DNA of 64,000 nt from Rhizobium sp. CCGE531 (GTDB lineage: Bacteria; Pseudomonadota; Alphaproteobacteria; Rhizobiales; Rhizobiaceae): contig NZ_CP032684.1 in NCBI RefSeq assembly GCF_003627795.1, positions 137,001 through 201,000 of the forward strand. The letters run 5' to 3'. The translations under genes and the position numbers were made by a program. Under the pieces are notes generated by a model. It did not search any database and was not told the DNA's origin. It saw only the letters and a list, made by a program, of their open reading frames with translations. Each line of letters begins with the position of its first letter. Positions within the stretch are counted from its first letter, which is position 1. This document shows positions 40,331-50,075 of the stretch, piece after piece.

Positions 40331-41023
40331 TCATTGTTTTCGCCGGCCAGCGCCGCCCGTTGCCCGGGACTGACCGCCGTTGCGGTACCGTTCGAGCAGG
40401 TTTGCGCGCTTCACTACACCTTCACCCGCCCGCCCCGCAAGCGCTGCGGCATGGATAAAAGCGTTCTGGCCCATCAGTTCTTCCATTTCCGTCTCCGTGA
40501 AAACACGGAACGACGGTATTTCCTTTTCGGTCTCCATGCCGAGATGCCAGGCCTTTCGCGCCTGGTCGATCTTGCGGACGCCATCGGCAGCGGCGTCGAT
40601 CGCATGGAACACGGCGAGTGCCGAACCGTTGCGAACGGAGCCGTCGACCTTTGACGAGCCATTGACGAACTGGCTCGCTTTGCGTGCCATGTGCATCATC
40701 CCGGCCAGCTGCGCCACAAGAAGCCGGTCGACGATGGCGCCGAGATCGCTCGGTGCCGTCACCTCCGCCTTCAGGGCGCGAGCAAACAATTTCTTCGCCA
40801 CCGCCTTGTCCACCAGTGCCCGGTCAAGCTTGACCCAGCAGCCGCGTCCCGGCAGCTGCCGCTTCAGATCGGGAACAACGGTCCCGTCGGGAGCGGCTAC
40901 GAAGCGGATCAGCTCGTCTGGCGATCCGCTTTCGCGTGTTACGATACACATGCGGCCGTTTGCGTCGTCACCCCCGAGATCGTCGTCTTCAGGCGGTGCG
41001 CTCGGCCCCTCGGTGATCGTCAT
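40331..41023 (-). CDS. ylxR: YlxR family RNA-binding protein with L7Ae-like extension
   Basis: A 230-residue protein. Residues 22-90 are the YlxR (DUF448) domain, with RMCIVTRE, DELIRFVAAPDG and LPGRGCWVKLDR. Residues 100-190 look like an L7Ae/YlxQ-type RNA-binding domain (LLVAQLAGMMHMARKASQFV). Most Firmicutes carry these as separate genes; a fused form is usual in alphaproteobacteria. Its start overlaps the nusA stop by four bases (ATGA), so the two are translationally coupled. Confidence 0.9.
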   Translation of the reverse strand: MTITEGPSAPPEDDDLGGDDANGRMCIVTRESGSPDELIRFVAAPDGTVVPDLKRQLPGRGCWVKLDRALVDKAVAKKLFARALKAEVTAPSDLGAIVDRLLVAQLAGMMHMARKASQFVNGSSKVDGSVRNGSALAVFHAIDAAADGVRKIDQARKAWHLGMETEKEIPSFRVFTETEMEELMGQNAFIHAAALAGRAGEGVVKRANLLERYRNGGQSRATGGAGRRKQ

Positions 41024-42627
41024 GCTTCTTGCTCGGCTTCATCCTCCGCGACCTCTTCGGTCGTCCCAGCGGCGAGATCGGCCTCGGTGATCCAGCCGGC
41101 CAGCAGGCGAGCCTGCACGACCATCTGTTCGGCTTCGACGCGCGAGACTTCGAGCTTGGAAAACAGGCCCTCGAACTTCTTCGTCTCGCCGTTCTTGCGT
41201 TCGCTCCAGCCGACGAGGTCATCGGCGGCACAGCCGGCAAAGTCTTCGATCGTCTTGATGCCGTCCTCGCCGAGGGCGACCATCATCTGCGCGGTCATGC
41301 CGTTGATCTCACGCAGCTCGTCGGCTACGCCGAGCGACTTGCGCTTCTCGTCCATTTCGGCATCGAGCTTCTCGAGATATTCGCGGGCGCGGGTCTGGAT
41401 TTCCTGGGCGGTGTCTTCGTCGAAACCGTCAATGGAGGAGATTTCCTCGAGATCGACGTAAGCCAGCTCCTCGACGGCGGCAAAGCCTTCGGAGGCCAGA
41501 ACCTGGCCGACCATTTCGTCCACATCGAGCGCGTCCATGAACAGGTTGGTGCGCTCGTTGAATTCCTTTTGACGGCGCTCCGATTCCTCGGCTTCCGTCA
41601 TGATGTCGATATCCCAGCCGGTCAGCTGCGAGGCGAGGCGGACGTTCTGGCCGCGGCGGCCGATGGCCAGCGACAGCTGCTCGTCCGGAACCACGACTTC
41701 GATGCGCTCTGCGTCCTCGTCAAGGACGACCTTGGCGACTTCGGCCGGCTGCAGCGCGTTGACGACGAAGTTCGCCGGCTCGCTGGACCAGGGAATGATG
41801 TCGATCTTTTCGCCCTGCAGTTCGCCGACGACGGCCTGGACGCGCGAACCGCGCATACCGACGCAGGCGCCGACCGGATCGATCGACGAGTCGTTCGAAA
41901 TGACGGCGATCTTGGCGCGCGAGCCCGGATCGCGGGCAACCGACTTCACCTGGATGATGCCGTCGTAGATTTCGGGCACTTCCATGGTGAAGAGCTTGAC
42001 CATGAACTGCGGATGCGTGCGCGACAGGAAGATCTGCGGGCCGCGCTGTTCGCGGCGCACGTCGTAGACATAGGCGCGGACGCGATCGCCGTAGCGGAAG
42101 TTCTCGCGCGGGATCATCTCGTCGCGGCGGATGATGCCTTCGCCGCGGCCGAGGTCGACGATGACGTTGCCGTATTCGACGCGCTTGACCGTACCGTTGA
42201 CGATTTCGCCGACACGATCCTTGAATTCGTCGAACTGGCGGTCACGCTCGGCTTCGCGCACCTTCTGCACGATGACCTGCTTGGCCGACTGGGCGGCGAT
42301 GCGGCCGAAATCCATCGGCGGCAGCGGATCGGCGATGAAATCGCCAAGGGCGGCGTCCGGGTTGCGGTCGCGGGCCAGTTCCAGCGGGATCTGCGTGGAA
42401 TAGTCTTCGGCTTTCTCGACGACTTCGAGCAGGCGCTGCAGGCGGATTTCGCCGGTCTTCGGGTTGATGTCGGCGCGGATGTTCGACTCCGTGCCGTAAC
42501 GCGAACGCGCGGCCTTCTGGATCGCGTCCGCCATTGCGGCAAGCACGATCTCGCGGTCGATGACCTTTTCGCGCGCCACTGCATCTGCGATCTGCAGAAG
42601 TTCTAGCCGGTTCGCACTGACTGCCAT
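41020..42627 (-). CDS. nusA: transcription termination/antitermination factor NusA
   Basis: A 535-residue RNA polymerase-binding factor. The N-terminal domain opens [20 protein letters not shown]; then come an S1 domain ([20 protein letters not shown]), two KH domains ([37 protein letters not shown]) and C-terminal helix-hairpin-helix repeats ending in an acidic tail. Downstream of rimP. Confidence 0.97.
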   Translation of the reverse strand: MAVSANRLELLQIADAVAREKVIDREIVLAAMADAIQKAARSRYGTESNIRADINPKTGEIRLQRLLEVVEKAEDYSTQIPLELARDRNPDAALGDFIADPLPPMDFGRIAAQSAKQVIVQKVREAERDRQFDEFKDRVGEIVNGTVKRVEYGNVIVDLGRGEGIIRRDEMIPRENFRYGDRVRAYVYDVRREQRGPQIFLSRTHPQFMVKLFTMEVPEIYDGIIQVKSVARDPGSRAKIAVISNDSSIDPVGACVGMRGSRVQAVVGELQGEKIDIIPWSSEPANFVVNALQPAEVAKVVLDEDAERIEVVVPDEQLSLAIGRRGQNVRLASQLTGWDIDIMTEAEESERRQKEFNERTNLFMDALDVDEMVGQVLASEGFAAVEELAYVDLEEISSIDGFDEDTAQEIQTRAREYLEKLDAEMDEKRKSLGVADELREINGMTAQMMVALGEDGIKTIEDFAGCAADDLVGWSERKNGETKKFEGLFSKLEVSRVEAEQMVVQARLLAGWITEADLAAGTTEEVAEDEAEQEA

Positions 42628-42689
42628 TGTCTTTAGTCTCCGTCTTCCTGCCTTAAGGTTCCCGTTCCGTCAGGCGGTTCGTTGATCGG

Positions 42690-43298
42690 TTATTCTTCTT
42701 CGTCGTCCGCTTCGTTCTGGTTCGCTGCCTCGGCTTTCGCCAGCTTGTCGGCGCGCAGCGCGTCGCGGATGAGATCGTCGGTCAGGATCAGCTTGGCTTC
42801 GGCCAGCGTGCTGAACGGAATGGTCACCTTCGGTTCCTCGCCGTAGGCAACCTGGTCGCGTTCGATCGTGAAGCCATCGTCGTTGACGTCGGCGATCTTG
42901 CCGCGGAAACGCTTGCGGTTATCGACCAGGATCGAGGTTTCGCACTTGACGATGTGGCCGTTCCAGCGGACGAAATCCGACTTGCGCACCATCGGGCGGT
43001 CGATACCTGGCGAAGACACTTCCAGATGATACGCCTTATCGATCGGATCTTCCACATCCAGAACCGGCGAAATGGCCGTGGAGACCTCTTCGCAGCCCTC
43101 GACGGTCATGGTGCCGTCGTTGCGCTCGGTCATGACTTGCAGCGTCAGGCCGTTCTGGTTCAAGAGGCGTACGCGCACCAGGCGAAAGCCCATGCCGACG
43201 AGCACCGGCTCGATGATGGCGGCGACACGCTGGTCAAGGCCGGTTTCGACGATCAGCCTGGGTTCATTGGTATTGTCTGCGTTTGTCACGTCCGACAA
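42690..43298 (-). CDS. rimP: ribosome maturation factor RimP
   Basis: A 202-residue factor for 30S maturation. N-terminal domain: [20 protein letters not shown]-terminal SH3-like domain: [15 protein letters not shown] to [23 protein letters not shown] joins them. The chosen start is TTG 43298, since AGGAG lies eight bases before it; an ATG further up (43325) would read through that site. First gene of the rimP-nusA-ylxR-infB operon. Confidence 0.92.
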   Translation of the reverse strand: MSDVTNADNTNEPRLIVETGLDQRVAAIIEPVLVGMGFRLVRVRLLNQNGLTLQVMTERNDGTMTVEGCEEVSTAISPVLDVEDPIDKAYHLEVSSPGIDRPMVRKSDFVRWNGHIVKCETSILVDNRKRFRGKIADVNDDGFTIERDQVAYGEEPKVTIPFSTLAEAKLILTDDLIRDALRADKLAKAEAANQNEADDEEE

Positions 43299-43346
43299 GC
43301 ATTCACTCCTGCAGTGTCCATGCATTCGGGGATCGCGCTAATAAAA

Positions 43347-43373
43347 AAGAGCGGGTCCTTGCGGCCCACTCTT
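43347..43373 (-). terminator. terminator-like hairpin between the transglycosylase gene and rimP
   Basis: AAGAGCGGG and CCCACTCTT pair with one mismatch; the minus strand continues TTTTATTAG after the stem. It lies 85 bp after the transglycosylase stop and 49 bp before the rimP start. It may end the first gene or act as a leader attenuator of the rimP operon. Confidence 0.7.
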
Positions 43374-43457
43374 CATCGCACGATCAAGAATTTGATGCGG
43401 ATATAAGCCCGTTCCCGGCAAATTGCAAGGCATTCGCGCCGAAACCTGCTCGGCTGC

Positions 43458-44705
43458 CTATTTGAGCACCCCGAGCATCGAGCTGTCGGGATAGCAGGTG
43501 GGCTTCATGCCGCCCTTTTCCTGCCATTGGCCGATCGACCGCCTGGTCTTGTAGCCCGGCAGGCCGTCGGTGCCGCCGACATCATAGCCCTTGTGCTCCA
43601 AAGCCTTCTGCATGCCGGCGACATCAGAGCGCAGCATCTTGCCGACATCGCCCCATTTTTCCTGGAAGGCGCCGCTGCCATAGGCGATGCGGTCGGCGAG
43701 ATTGCCGATGTAGAGGCCGTAGAGGTCGGAGTTGTTATATTCCTTGATGACGTAGAAATTCGGCGTGACGATGAATTCCGGCCCGTCGCGGCCGGCCGGC
43801 ACCAGCATCATGCCGCTGGCCCGCAGTTCGTCCGAGGGAAATGCCTTGCCGGAAATGCGCGTAATCCCGAGCGAAGCCCAATGCGAGATCGGCTTGGCAA
43901 GGTCCGGCCCCTCCTGGGCGCAGGAGACGGCCGGCGGGATCGTGGCTTCGTAGCCCCAGCCGCGCCCGCGCTGCCAGCCCTTCTGGACCAGATAGTTGGC
44001 TATGGATGCCAGCGTATCAGGCACCGAGGTCCAGATATTGCGATGGCCGTCACCATCGAAATCGACGGCATATTTCAGGTAGTTGGTCGGCATGAACTGC
44101 GGCTGGCCAAGCGCGCCAGCCCAGGAACCCTTGAACTGATCCGGCGTGACGTCGCCATGTTCGAGGATGCGCAGGGCCGCGATGATCTCGGTGCGGAACA
44201 TGTCCTTGCGGGTGGACATGAAGGCCTTGGTCGCCAGCACCTGGACCGCCGAGTTCGGCAGCTTGGCGATGCCGAAGCCGGTCTCGCGGCCCCAGATGGC
44301 AAGCAGGATCGGTCCCGGCACGCCATAGGTCTTCTCGATCCGCCGCAGCGCCGGCCCATATTGCGAGGCAAGGCTCCGCCCGGTCGCGGCCAGCTTCTGC
44401 AGTCGCGCCTCGTTGAAGTAGGGGGCGGGGGAGGAGAATTCAGCCTGGCTCTGCGCCTGTTCCTTGGGTTTGGGGAAGCCTGGTGGCTCAAGATCCGGCA
44501 GATCCCAGTTCAGCATCACGCCGGCGAAGGCGGCCTGGAAGGTCTTTTCGGAAATTCCGGCTTTCCGAGCTTCCGGCCAGAGATCCTTCTGTATCCAGGC
44601 CTGGAACTGTGCCTCGACATCGGCCTTCGAGGCGGCGAAGGCTGGCAGAGGGAGGAGGGCGAGGAGGAGGATAAGGATAAGGAGCCGCAGAATATACCGC
44701 GACAT
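43458..44705 (-). CDS. lytic murein transglycosylase, MltB family
   Basis: A 415-residue exported peptidoglycan-cleaving enzyme. The signal peptide is residues 1-24 (LILILLLALLPLPAFAASKA region). The SLT domain has the catalytic Glu in AIWGRETGFG, then GALGQPQFMPTNYLKYAVDF; a peptidoglycan-binding domain of about 60 residues closes the protein (VAGMQKALEHKGYDVGG). ATG 44705 follows AGAGGGGGGT, and that ribosome-binding site is part of a terminal repeat of a 187-bp element. Confidence 0.92.
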   Translation of the reverse strand: MSRYILRLLILILLLALLPLPAFAASKADVEAQFQAWIQKDLWPEARKAGISEKTFQAAFAGVMLNWDLPDLEPPGFPKPKEQAQSQAEFSSPAPYFNEARLQKLAATGRSLASQYGPALRRIEKTYGVPGPILLAIWGRETGFGIAKLPNSAVQVLATKAFMSTRKDMFRTEIIAALRILEHGDVTPDQFKGSWAGALGQPQFMPTNYLKYAVDFDGDGHRNIWTSVPDTLASIANYLVQKGWQRGRGWGYEATIPPAVSCAQEGPDLAKPISHWASLGITRISGKAFPSDELRASGMMLVPAGRDGPEFIVTPNFYVIKEYNNSDLYGLYIGNLADRIAYGSGAFQEKWGDVGKMLRSDVAGMQKALEHKGYDVGGTDGLPGYKTRRSIGQWQEKGGMKPTCYPDSSMLGVLK

Positions 44706-44890
44706 ACCCCCCTCTGTCCCTTTCGCGACATCTCCCCCACAAGGGGGGAGATCGTTAGTGGCGCGCTCTACGCCATATCCATGGTCCGAAGTCTCTGCGG
44801 CTGCGATATTGGTTTGAGGCTGGTCGATGCCGCAAGCGGCCAATCTCCCCCCTTGGGGGGGAGATGTCACGAAGTGACAGAGGGGGGTAT
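44704..44890. repeat. 187-bp element with about 50-bp terminal inverted repeats
   Basis: The ends 44704-44754 and 44841-44890 are inverted copies with only a few differences. Both begin ATACCCCCCTCTGTC and contain a smaller palindrome, CTCCCCC...GGGGGGAG. The middle 86 bases look unrelated to coding sequence. Such inverted-repeat elements without genes resemble MITEs or the RIME-like repeats of Rhizobiaceae. Confidence 0.8.
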
Positions 44891-44920
44891 GCACTCTCCT
44901 CATACGCAGTCCTCTCCGTC

Positions 44921-45526
44921 TCAAATCGCCGTCCGCGCCCGAAGGGCCGCCGCCAGCGTGCCTTCGTCGAGATAGTCGAGCTCGCCTCCGACAGGCACGC
45001 CATGGGCAAGGCGGGTGATCTTGATCTCGAGGCCGGCAAGCTGGTCGGTTATATAGTGTGCTGTGGTTTGCCCTTCGACCGTCGCATTGACGGCGATGAT
45101 GATCTCGCGGACGCCGCCTTCGCCGACGCGCGCGATCAGGCCGCGAATGTTGAGATCGTCAGGCCCGACTCCGTCGAGCGGCGACAGGACGCCGCCGAGC
45201 ACGTGATAGGCGGCGTTCATCGCGCCTGATCGTTCTAGGGCCCAGAGGTCGGACACATCCTCGACGACGATGATGACGGATTGATCGCGCCGCTCGTCGG
45301 TGCAGACGGTGCAGGGATCGACGGTATCGACATTGCCGCAGCGCGAGCAGATCTTCACCTTGTCATAGGCATCGCCCATGGCATGGGACAGCGGCCCGAG
45401 CAGCTGATCCTTCTTCTTGATGAGGTGCAGCGCCGCGCGGCGCGCCGAACGCGGCCCGAGGCCCGGCACTTTCGCCAGAAGCTGGATGAGTTTTTCGATT
45501 TCGGGGCCGGTGACTCGCTTTGCCAT
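44921..45526 (-). CDS. recR: recombination mediator protein RecR
   Basis: A 201-residue protein that with RecO loads RecA on gapped DNA. Order of parts: helix-hairpin-helix ([20 protein letters not shown]), a zinc finger with four cysteines ([16 protein letters not shown]), and a Toprim domain ([19 protein letters not shown]). Full length. In many relatives recR follows dnaX-ybaB directly; here three genes lie between. Confidence 0.96.
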   Translation of the reverse strand: MAKRVTGPEIEKLIQLLAKVPGLGPRSARRAALHLIKKKDQLLGPLSHAMGDAYDKVKICSRCGNVDTVDPCTVCTDERRDQSVIIVVEDVSDLWALERSGAMNAAYHVLGGVLSPLDGVGPDDLNIRGLIARVGEGGVREIIIAVNATVEGQTTAHYITDQLAGLEIKITRLAHGVPVGGELDYLDEGTLAAALRARTAI

Positions 45527-45663
45527 GGGAGGCTTTTAGCTCATAAGCTCACGGAACGGAATCATGGAAGAGATGGTTGACCGATGAAAATACCGGCCGT
45601 TTTCCATAGCAAGCTATTATGGCCGAGCCGGGTCGTGCGTAAAGGCGTTGCCGGTCTCCAACC

Positions 45664-46275
45664 TTACCGCATGGCGATTGCTACGGCCGCGCCCGCCATG
45701 GTGCCGGCGCTGGCGCGATTGGCGATGCGCACGGCGCGGCGGCTCTTGAGGAAGGTCCGAGCCTTTGCCGCCAGCATCGCCCAGGAAAGATCGATGACGA
45801 CAAGCACCGCAAACATCGTCGCCACCAGCTCGGCCCAGCCGGAGATCGTGACCGCGTGCAGATCGATGATCGACGGCAGCAGCGCCATGTAGAACACCAT
45901 GATCTTCGGATTGCCCATGGTGACCGTGAAGCCGGCGAGGAAGAGCCTTGCGGGCGATTGCGCATCCGGCAGCTGTTCTTCGGTCGTATCGGAGGCGGCA
46001 AACCACATCTTCCAGGCGAGATAGAGCAGATAGGCGACACCGAGCCATTTGATCGCCACGAAGGCCAGGTGGAAGGTTTCGGCAATGGTCGCAAGGCCGG
46101 CGACGGCACAGGTCAGCCAGATCGCTTCGCCAAGCCACATGCCGGAAAGGAAGGGCAGCACATTGGGCGCGCCCTTCGTCAGCACGCGGGCCACCAGTGC
46201 TGCAATGCTCGGCCCCGGCGATCCCGCCGCAATGAACAAAGCACCGGCAAAAACCAGCAGCGTCGACAGGCTCAT
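45664..46275 (-). CDS. LysE family amino-acid exporter
   Basis: A 203-residue inner-membrane protein with about six helices. The LysE/RhtB opening is present as FAGALFIAAGSPGPSIAALV, and GFTVTMGNPKIMVFYMALLP carries the conserved Gly-Asn-Pro-Lys turn. Such proteins export amino acids or homoserine lactones. ATG follows GGAGGAAATGCG. Downstream of the hydrolase gene by 96 bp; the Lrp regulator lies divergent beyond it. Confidence 0.88.
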   Translation of the reverse strand: MSLSTLLVFAGALFIAAGSPGPSIAALVARVLTKGAPNVLPFLSGMWLGEAIWLTCAVAGLATIAETFHLAFVAIKWLGVAYLLYLAWKMWFAASDTTEEQLPDAQSPARLFLAGFTVTMGNPKIMVFYMALLPSIIDLHAVTISGWAELVATMFAVLVVIDLSWAMLAAKARTFLKSRRAVRIANRASAGTMAGAAVAIAMR

Positions 46276-46371
46276 CGCATTTCCTCCGATCAGGCAGACC
46301 AGACGATATCTGGAAGAAGATTTTTAGAGATAGCACTCCGGCCCGGCTTTTCCAAACGCCAGCTTTGGCAC

Positions 46372-46908
46372 TCAAACAAGCTGCGCGCGAAAGCCCTCGA
46401 AGATTGCCTTGCCTTCCGGCCAGTCCTCCAGTCCGGACGCCGCATTGATATGGCCGCGAGGCCCGACGTCGACCAAGGCGCCGCCCCAGATTTCGGCGCT
46501 GTGGCGCGCATGATCGAGGGAGCCGAAAGGGTCGTAGGTGCTGGCGACGAGCAGGGATGGAAAGGGCAGCCGCTTCCGCGGAGGGTTGGCGAAGCTGCCG
46601 GCTTCGGCAAGATAGATTTCGCCGGTGGGGTCGGGGGCGGCCACCAGGAAGGCGCCAAGGATCGCCGTTTTCCTCATGGGTGCCCAATGGGCGATGAGCT
46701 GGCAGGCGAGGCTGTGCGCGATCAGGATCGGCGGCGTCCCTGACCGGGAGATTTCCCGCTCGAGCGCGGCAATCCAGTCCGTGAGTATCGGCTTGTCCCA
46801 GCTGGACGGCTGGAAGCGGCGCATGCTTGGCTGCTGCCGTTCCCATAATGTCTGCCAGTGGCCGTCGCCCGAGCCGCCAAGCCCCGGAAGCATGATGATA
46901 TCGCTCAT
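46372..46908 (-). CDS. RBBP9/YdeN family alpha/beta hydrolase
   Basis: A 178-residue small serine hydrolase. The family start DIIMLPGLGGSGDGHWQTLW is clear; the nucleophile Ser is in LIAHSLACQLIAHW, Asp in STYDPFGS and His in RGHINAASGL, so the triad is complete. ATG 46908 follows GAAAGGACTGAC. Substrate unknown; likely transcribed with the LysE gene. Confidence 0.88.
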   Translation of the reverse strand: MSDIIMLPGLGGSGDGHWQTLWERQQPSMRRFQPSSWDKPILTDWIAALEREISRSGTPPILIAHSLACQLIAHWAPMRKTAILGAFLVAAPDPTGEIYLAEAGSFANPPRKRLPFPSLLVASTYDPFGSLDHARHSAEIWGGALVDVGPRGHINAASGLEDWPEGKAIFEGFRAQLV

Positions 46909-47020
46909 GTCAGTCCTTTCTCCATAGTTTCCTACGGGGAAAGCTGGCATGTCGTTTCATCGATTGACATTGCAATCCATCGGATAAAGCTTGTCACAAC
47001 CGATGAATTGAAGGTGAGGG

Positions 47021-47497
47021 ATGGATAGTATCGAAAGAGGGCTGGATCCGACGGATCTGTCGATCATCGAGATCCTGCAGCAGGATGGGCGAATCTCGGT
47101 GTCGGAACTCGGCCGCCGCGTCGGCCTTTCGCAGCCGGCCGCTTCGGAGCGGCTGAAGCGGCTGGAGGAGCGCGGCGTCATTGCCGGCTACCGCGCGGTC
47201 GTCGATCCCGCCGCCGTCGGGCTCGGCATGATGGCGGTCATCCGGCTGCGGACGACGCATGAACACATCCGGCCCTATCTGAAGCAGTTTTCCGAAATGC
47301 CCGAGATTATCGAGGTCTTGAGGCTGACGGGCGAGGATTGCTTCCTGCTCAAGGTTCTCGTGCCGACACCATCGGACCTTGAAACCATCGTCGATTCCAT
47401 TGCCCGCCATGGCGCGGTAACGACGTCGCTGGTGCTGCGAAATGAGCCAATAAAGGCGATCGGCCGCGATCTCATTCGCAAGGCGATCGCCCTCTGA
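47021..47497 (+). CDS. Lrp/AsnC family transcriptional regulator
   Basis: A 158-residue regulator with an N-terminal helix-turn-helix (LQQDGRISVSELGRRVGLSQ) and a RAM/AsnC ligand domain (VIRLRTTHEHIRPYLKQF, then LTGEDCFLLKVLV). ATG follows AAGGTGAGGG. It is divergent, 112 bp away, from the hydrolase-LysE pair, the classic layout of an Lrp-type activator with its amino-acid exporter. Confidence 0.92.
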   Translation: MDSIERGLDPTDLSIIEILQQDGRISVSELGRRVGLSQPAASERLKRLEERGVIAGYRAVVDPAAVGLGMMAVIRLRTTHEHIRPYLKQFSEMPEIIEVLRLTGEDCFLLKVLVPTPSDLETIVDSIARHGAVTTSLVLRNEPIKAIGRDLIRKAIAL

Positions 47498-47515
47498 GAG
47501 AGTAAGATGCCGGCC

Positions 47516-47839
47516 TCAGAACGGCAGCTTGAAGCCGGGCGGGATCGGCAGGCCGGCGGTCAGTTCGCGGGTCTTTTCGGCGGCGATCGCCTCGGCCTTT
47601 TCCTGGGCATCCTTGTTGGCGGCAACGATCAGGTCCTCGAGGATCTCGACATCGTCTTCCTTGAAGAGCGACGGATCGATCTTGATGCCGAGCATCACGC
47701 CCTTGCCGTTGACGGTGGCGGTGACGAGGCCGCCGCCGGCCTTGCCTTCGACGCGAATGTCGGCGATCTCCGACTGCATCTTCTCCATCTTGGCCTGCAT
47801 TTCCTTAACTTTGCCCATCATGCCCATGATGTCGCGCAT
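47516..47839 (-). CDS. YbaB/EbfC family nucleoid-associated protein
   Basis: A 107-residue DNA-binding dimer: an N-terminal helix ([20 protein letters not shown]), a beta sheet with [16 protein letters not shown], and a C-terminal helix ending [12 protein letters not shown]. An in-frame ATG two codons earlier (47845) is possible but sits too near the AAGGA site. It lies 105 bp after dnaX on the same strand, as in most bacteria. Confidence 0.93.
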   Translation of the reverse strand: MRDIMGMMGKVKEMQAKMEKMQSEIADIRVEGKAGGGLVTATVNGKGVMLGIKIDPSLFKEDDVEILEDLIVAANKDAQEKAEAIAAEKTRELTAGLPIPPGFKLPF

Positions 47840-47944
47840 CGTCATTGGTCCTTCTTCTGTATGCTTCTATTTTCCATCGGCTAAGACGTGCCGCGGGCCG
47901 CCGGGTCGTCGCGCCGAGCGGCTCCGCTGCCTTCCATCTTACCC

Positions 47945-49822
47945 TTAGAATTCTATATCGTCGCCCGGCAGGATATCGCCATCGACGGATTCGGCGGCCG
48001 CCGGCGGGGCGGCTGCTTCCTCTTCATCGTCCGTCTCGGGCGCCCGCACGCGCACGTCGATGATCTTTGCGCCCGGAAATTGCGCCAGGATCGCCGCGAC
48101 ATCGGGGTCTTGCCGCGCATCGGCGACCCGCTGCTTCTGCGTGATCGCCTCGGCCTCGACCAGCGTCGGCTGGCATTCCTCGCGGCTAAGGCTGACGATC
48201 CAGTGAATGCCGGTCCATTCCTTGAGCTTGACTGCAAGCTCGTTCAGCAGCGTGCCGGGAGCGCCCGATGCCAGGCTGACATCGAGCCGGCCCGGCTCCA
48301 GCTTTACGGGGCGCACGAAGGCGCGCACCAGCGCCTTCAGCTTCGGGTCGCGCTTCTGGCCGGCGAGCTCGGCAATATCGGCCATCGAATTGACCGGCAC
48401 GAGCGGCTTCGGCGCTTCGGCAGGCTTCGGCTCGATGCGGCCGATGGGTTGCGAATCCGGCTGCGTATTCGGCACGGCGCGCAGCATGGCAACCGGTGCG
48501 GAGGGCGTCGGGCGTGGCGCCGGTGTTTCGATGGCTCTCGCCACCGCGCTGCCTTGATAGGAAACCGACGATCCGCCGCCATTGCCGGCGGGGGCACCCG
48601 ATGGTGCGCGTGCGCCGCCATTGCCATCGGAAAATTCCGCCAGCCTGCGCGCAGCGTCTTCAGGTGCCGGCAGATGGGCCGCGTGCGCGAGCCGGATCAG
48701 CACCATTTCGGCAGCGCCCGCGGTGCGCGAGGCATTCTCCGTCTCGGTAATGCCCTTGAGAAGCATCTGCCAGATGCGGGAAAGCGCCGTTACCGCGATA
48801 CCCTGCGCGAATTCCGTCGCTTTGGTGCGCTCGACTTCACTGAGCGACGGGTCGTCGGCGGCATCGGGCACATATTTGAGGCGGGTCACGAGATGGGTGA
48901 AATCGGCAAGATCGGTCAGGACGACGACGGGGTTGGCGCCGGCCTCGTATTGGCTGCTGAATTCGGACAAGGCAGACGAAACATCGCCTTTGACGATATG
49001 GCTGAAGAGATCGACGATGCGGGCGCGGTCGGCAAGCCCGAGCATCGCGCGCACCGCGTCGGCGGCAACGAAGCCGCTGCCATGGGCGATCGCCTGGTCG
49101 AGCAGCGACAGGCCGTCGCGCGCCGAGCCTTCTGCGGCGCGGGCGATCATGGCGAGTGCCTCCGGTTCGGCCTCGATGTCTTCCTTGCCGGCGATGGTGG
49201 TGAACAGCCCGACGAGATCGGAAGCGCTGATGCGGCGCAGGTCGAAGCGCTGGCAGCGCGACAGCACCGTGATCGGCACCTTGCGGATTTCCGTCGTGGC
49301 AAAGATGAACTTCACATGCTCGGGCGGTTCTTCCAGCGTCTTCAGCAAGCCGTTGAAGGCGGCGGTCGACAGCATGTGCACTTCGTCGATAATGTAGACC
49401 TTGTAGCGGGCCGAAACCGGCCGGTAGCGCACCTGCTCGATGATCTCTCTGATATCGTCGATGCCGGTGTGTGAGGCTGCGTCCATCTCGATGACGTCGA
49501 CATGCCGGCCTTCCATGATCGCCTGGCAATGCTCGCCGGGTTCGCGCAGATCGATGGTGGGCCGATCGACCGCAGCGGTCTTGTAGTTGAGGGCGCGTGC
49601 CAGGATGCGGGCGGTCGTCGTCTTGCCGACACCGCGCACGCCGGTCAGCATATAGGCCTGGGCGATGCGGCCGGTCTCGAACGCGTTGGTCAGCGTGCGA
49701 ACCATCGGCTCTTGGCCGACCATCAGATCCGTGAAGTCCTTGGGCCTGTATTTGCGGGCCAGCACCCGGTAACCGGTGCCGGTCGAGGCGGCATCTTTTG
49801 CTTGTCGCTCGCTGTCGCTCAT
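47945..49822 (-). CDS. dnaX: DNA polymerase III subunit gamma/tau
   Basis: A 625-residue clamp-loader ATPase. Walker A GVRGVGKTTTARILARALN, Walker B DEVHMLSTAAFNGLLKTLEE, and sensor 1 in FIFATTEIRKVP. The zinc module usually holding four cysteines keeps only one (GEHCQAIMEGRHVDVIEMDA), a rhizobial feature as far as I recall. After residue 370 follow a proline/alanine linker and the tau C-terminus, ending acidic. Confidence 0.96.
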   Translation of the reverse strand: MSDSERQAKDAASTGTGYRVLARKYRPKDFTDLMVGQEPMVRTLTNAFETGRIAQAYMLTGVRGVGKTTTARILARALNYKTAAVDRPTIDLREPGEHCQAIMEGRHVDVIEMDAASHTGIDDIREIIEQVRYRPVSARYKVYIIDEVHMLSTAAFNGLLKTLEEPPEHVKFIFATTEIRKVPITVLSRCQRFDLRRISASDLVGLFTTIAGKEDIEAEPEALAMIARAAEGSARDGLSLLDQAIAHGSGFVAADAVRAMLGLADRARIVDLFSHIVKGDVSSALSEFSSQYEAGANPVVVLTDLADFTHLVTRLKYVPDAADDPSLSEVERTKATEFAQGIAVTALSRIWQMLLKGITETENASRTAGAAEMVLIRLAHAAHLPAPEDAARRLAEFSDGNGGARAPSGAPAGNGGGSSVSYQGSAVARAIETPAPRPTPSAPVAMLRAVPNTQPDSQPIGRIEPKPAEAPKPLVPVNSMADIAELAGQKRDPKLKALVRAFVRPVKLEPGRLDVSLASGAPGTLLNELAVKLKEWTGIHWIVSLSREECQPTLVEAEAITQKQRVADARQDPDVAAILAQFPGAKIIDVRVRAPETDDEEEAAAPPAAAESVDGDILPGDDIEF

Positions 49823-49886
49823 CGCCCTGCTTTTTGCCCGGTGCCCAGCTTATTGTCCGGCGAAAGCCGGGTCTTGCTTTCGGAAA

Positions 49887-49986
49887 GGGTGGGAGGCTGG
49901 CACGATGACCCGTGCCGGGCTCGTTAGGGCTGCTTCCTTCCGGACCTGACCCGGTTGGCGAGTGGCTCGTCCACCACCAACCTCCC
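49887..49986 (-). ncRNA. ffs: signal recognition particle RNA, small bacterial type (4.5S)
   Basis: On the minus strand the apical domain reads GGTCAGGTCCGGAAGGAAGC, the universal SRP core with its GGAA tetraloop and asymmetric internal loop. The 5' end GGGAGGTTGG pairs with the 3' end CCAGCCTCCC, closing a hairpin of about 100 nt. The transcript binds Ffh and targets membrane proteins. It sits upstream of dnaX, a frequent place in alphaproteobacteria. Exact ends are approximate. Confidence 0.93.
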
Positions 49987-50075
49987 GGATGCACATATCG
50001 GCAATATCGTCATCAAAAGCAAGCCAAGGTCAAAAAAAACTGCTAAACATTTGATAAAACAATGGAGGACGCCCC

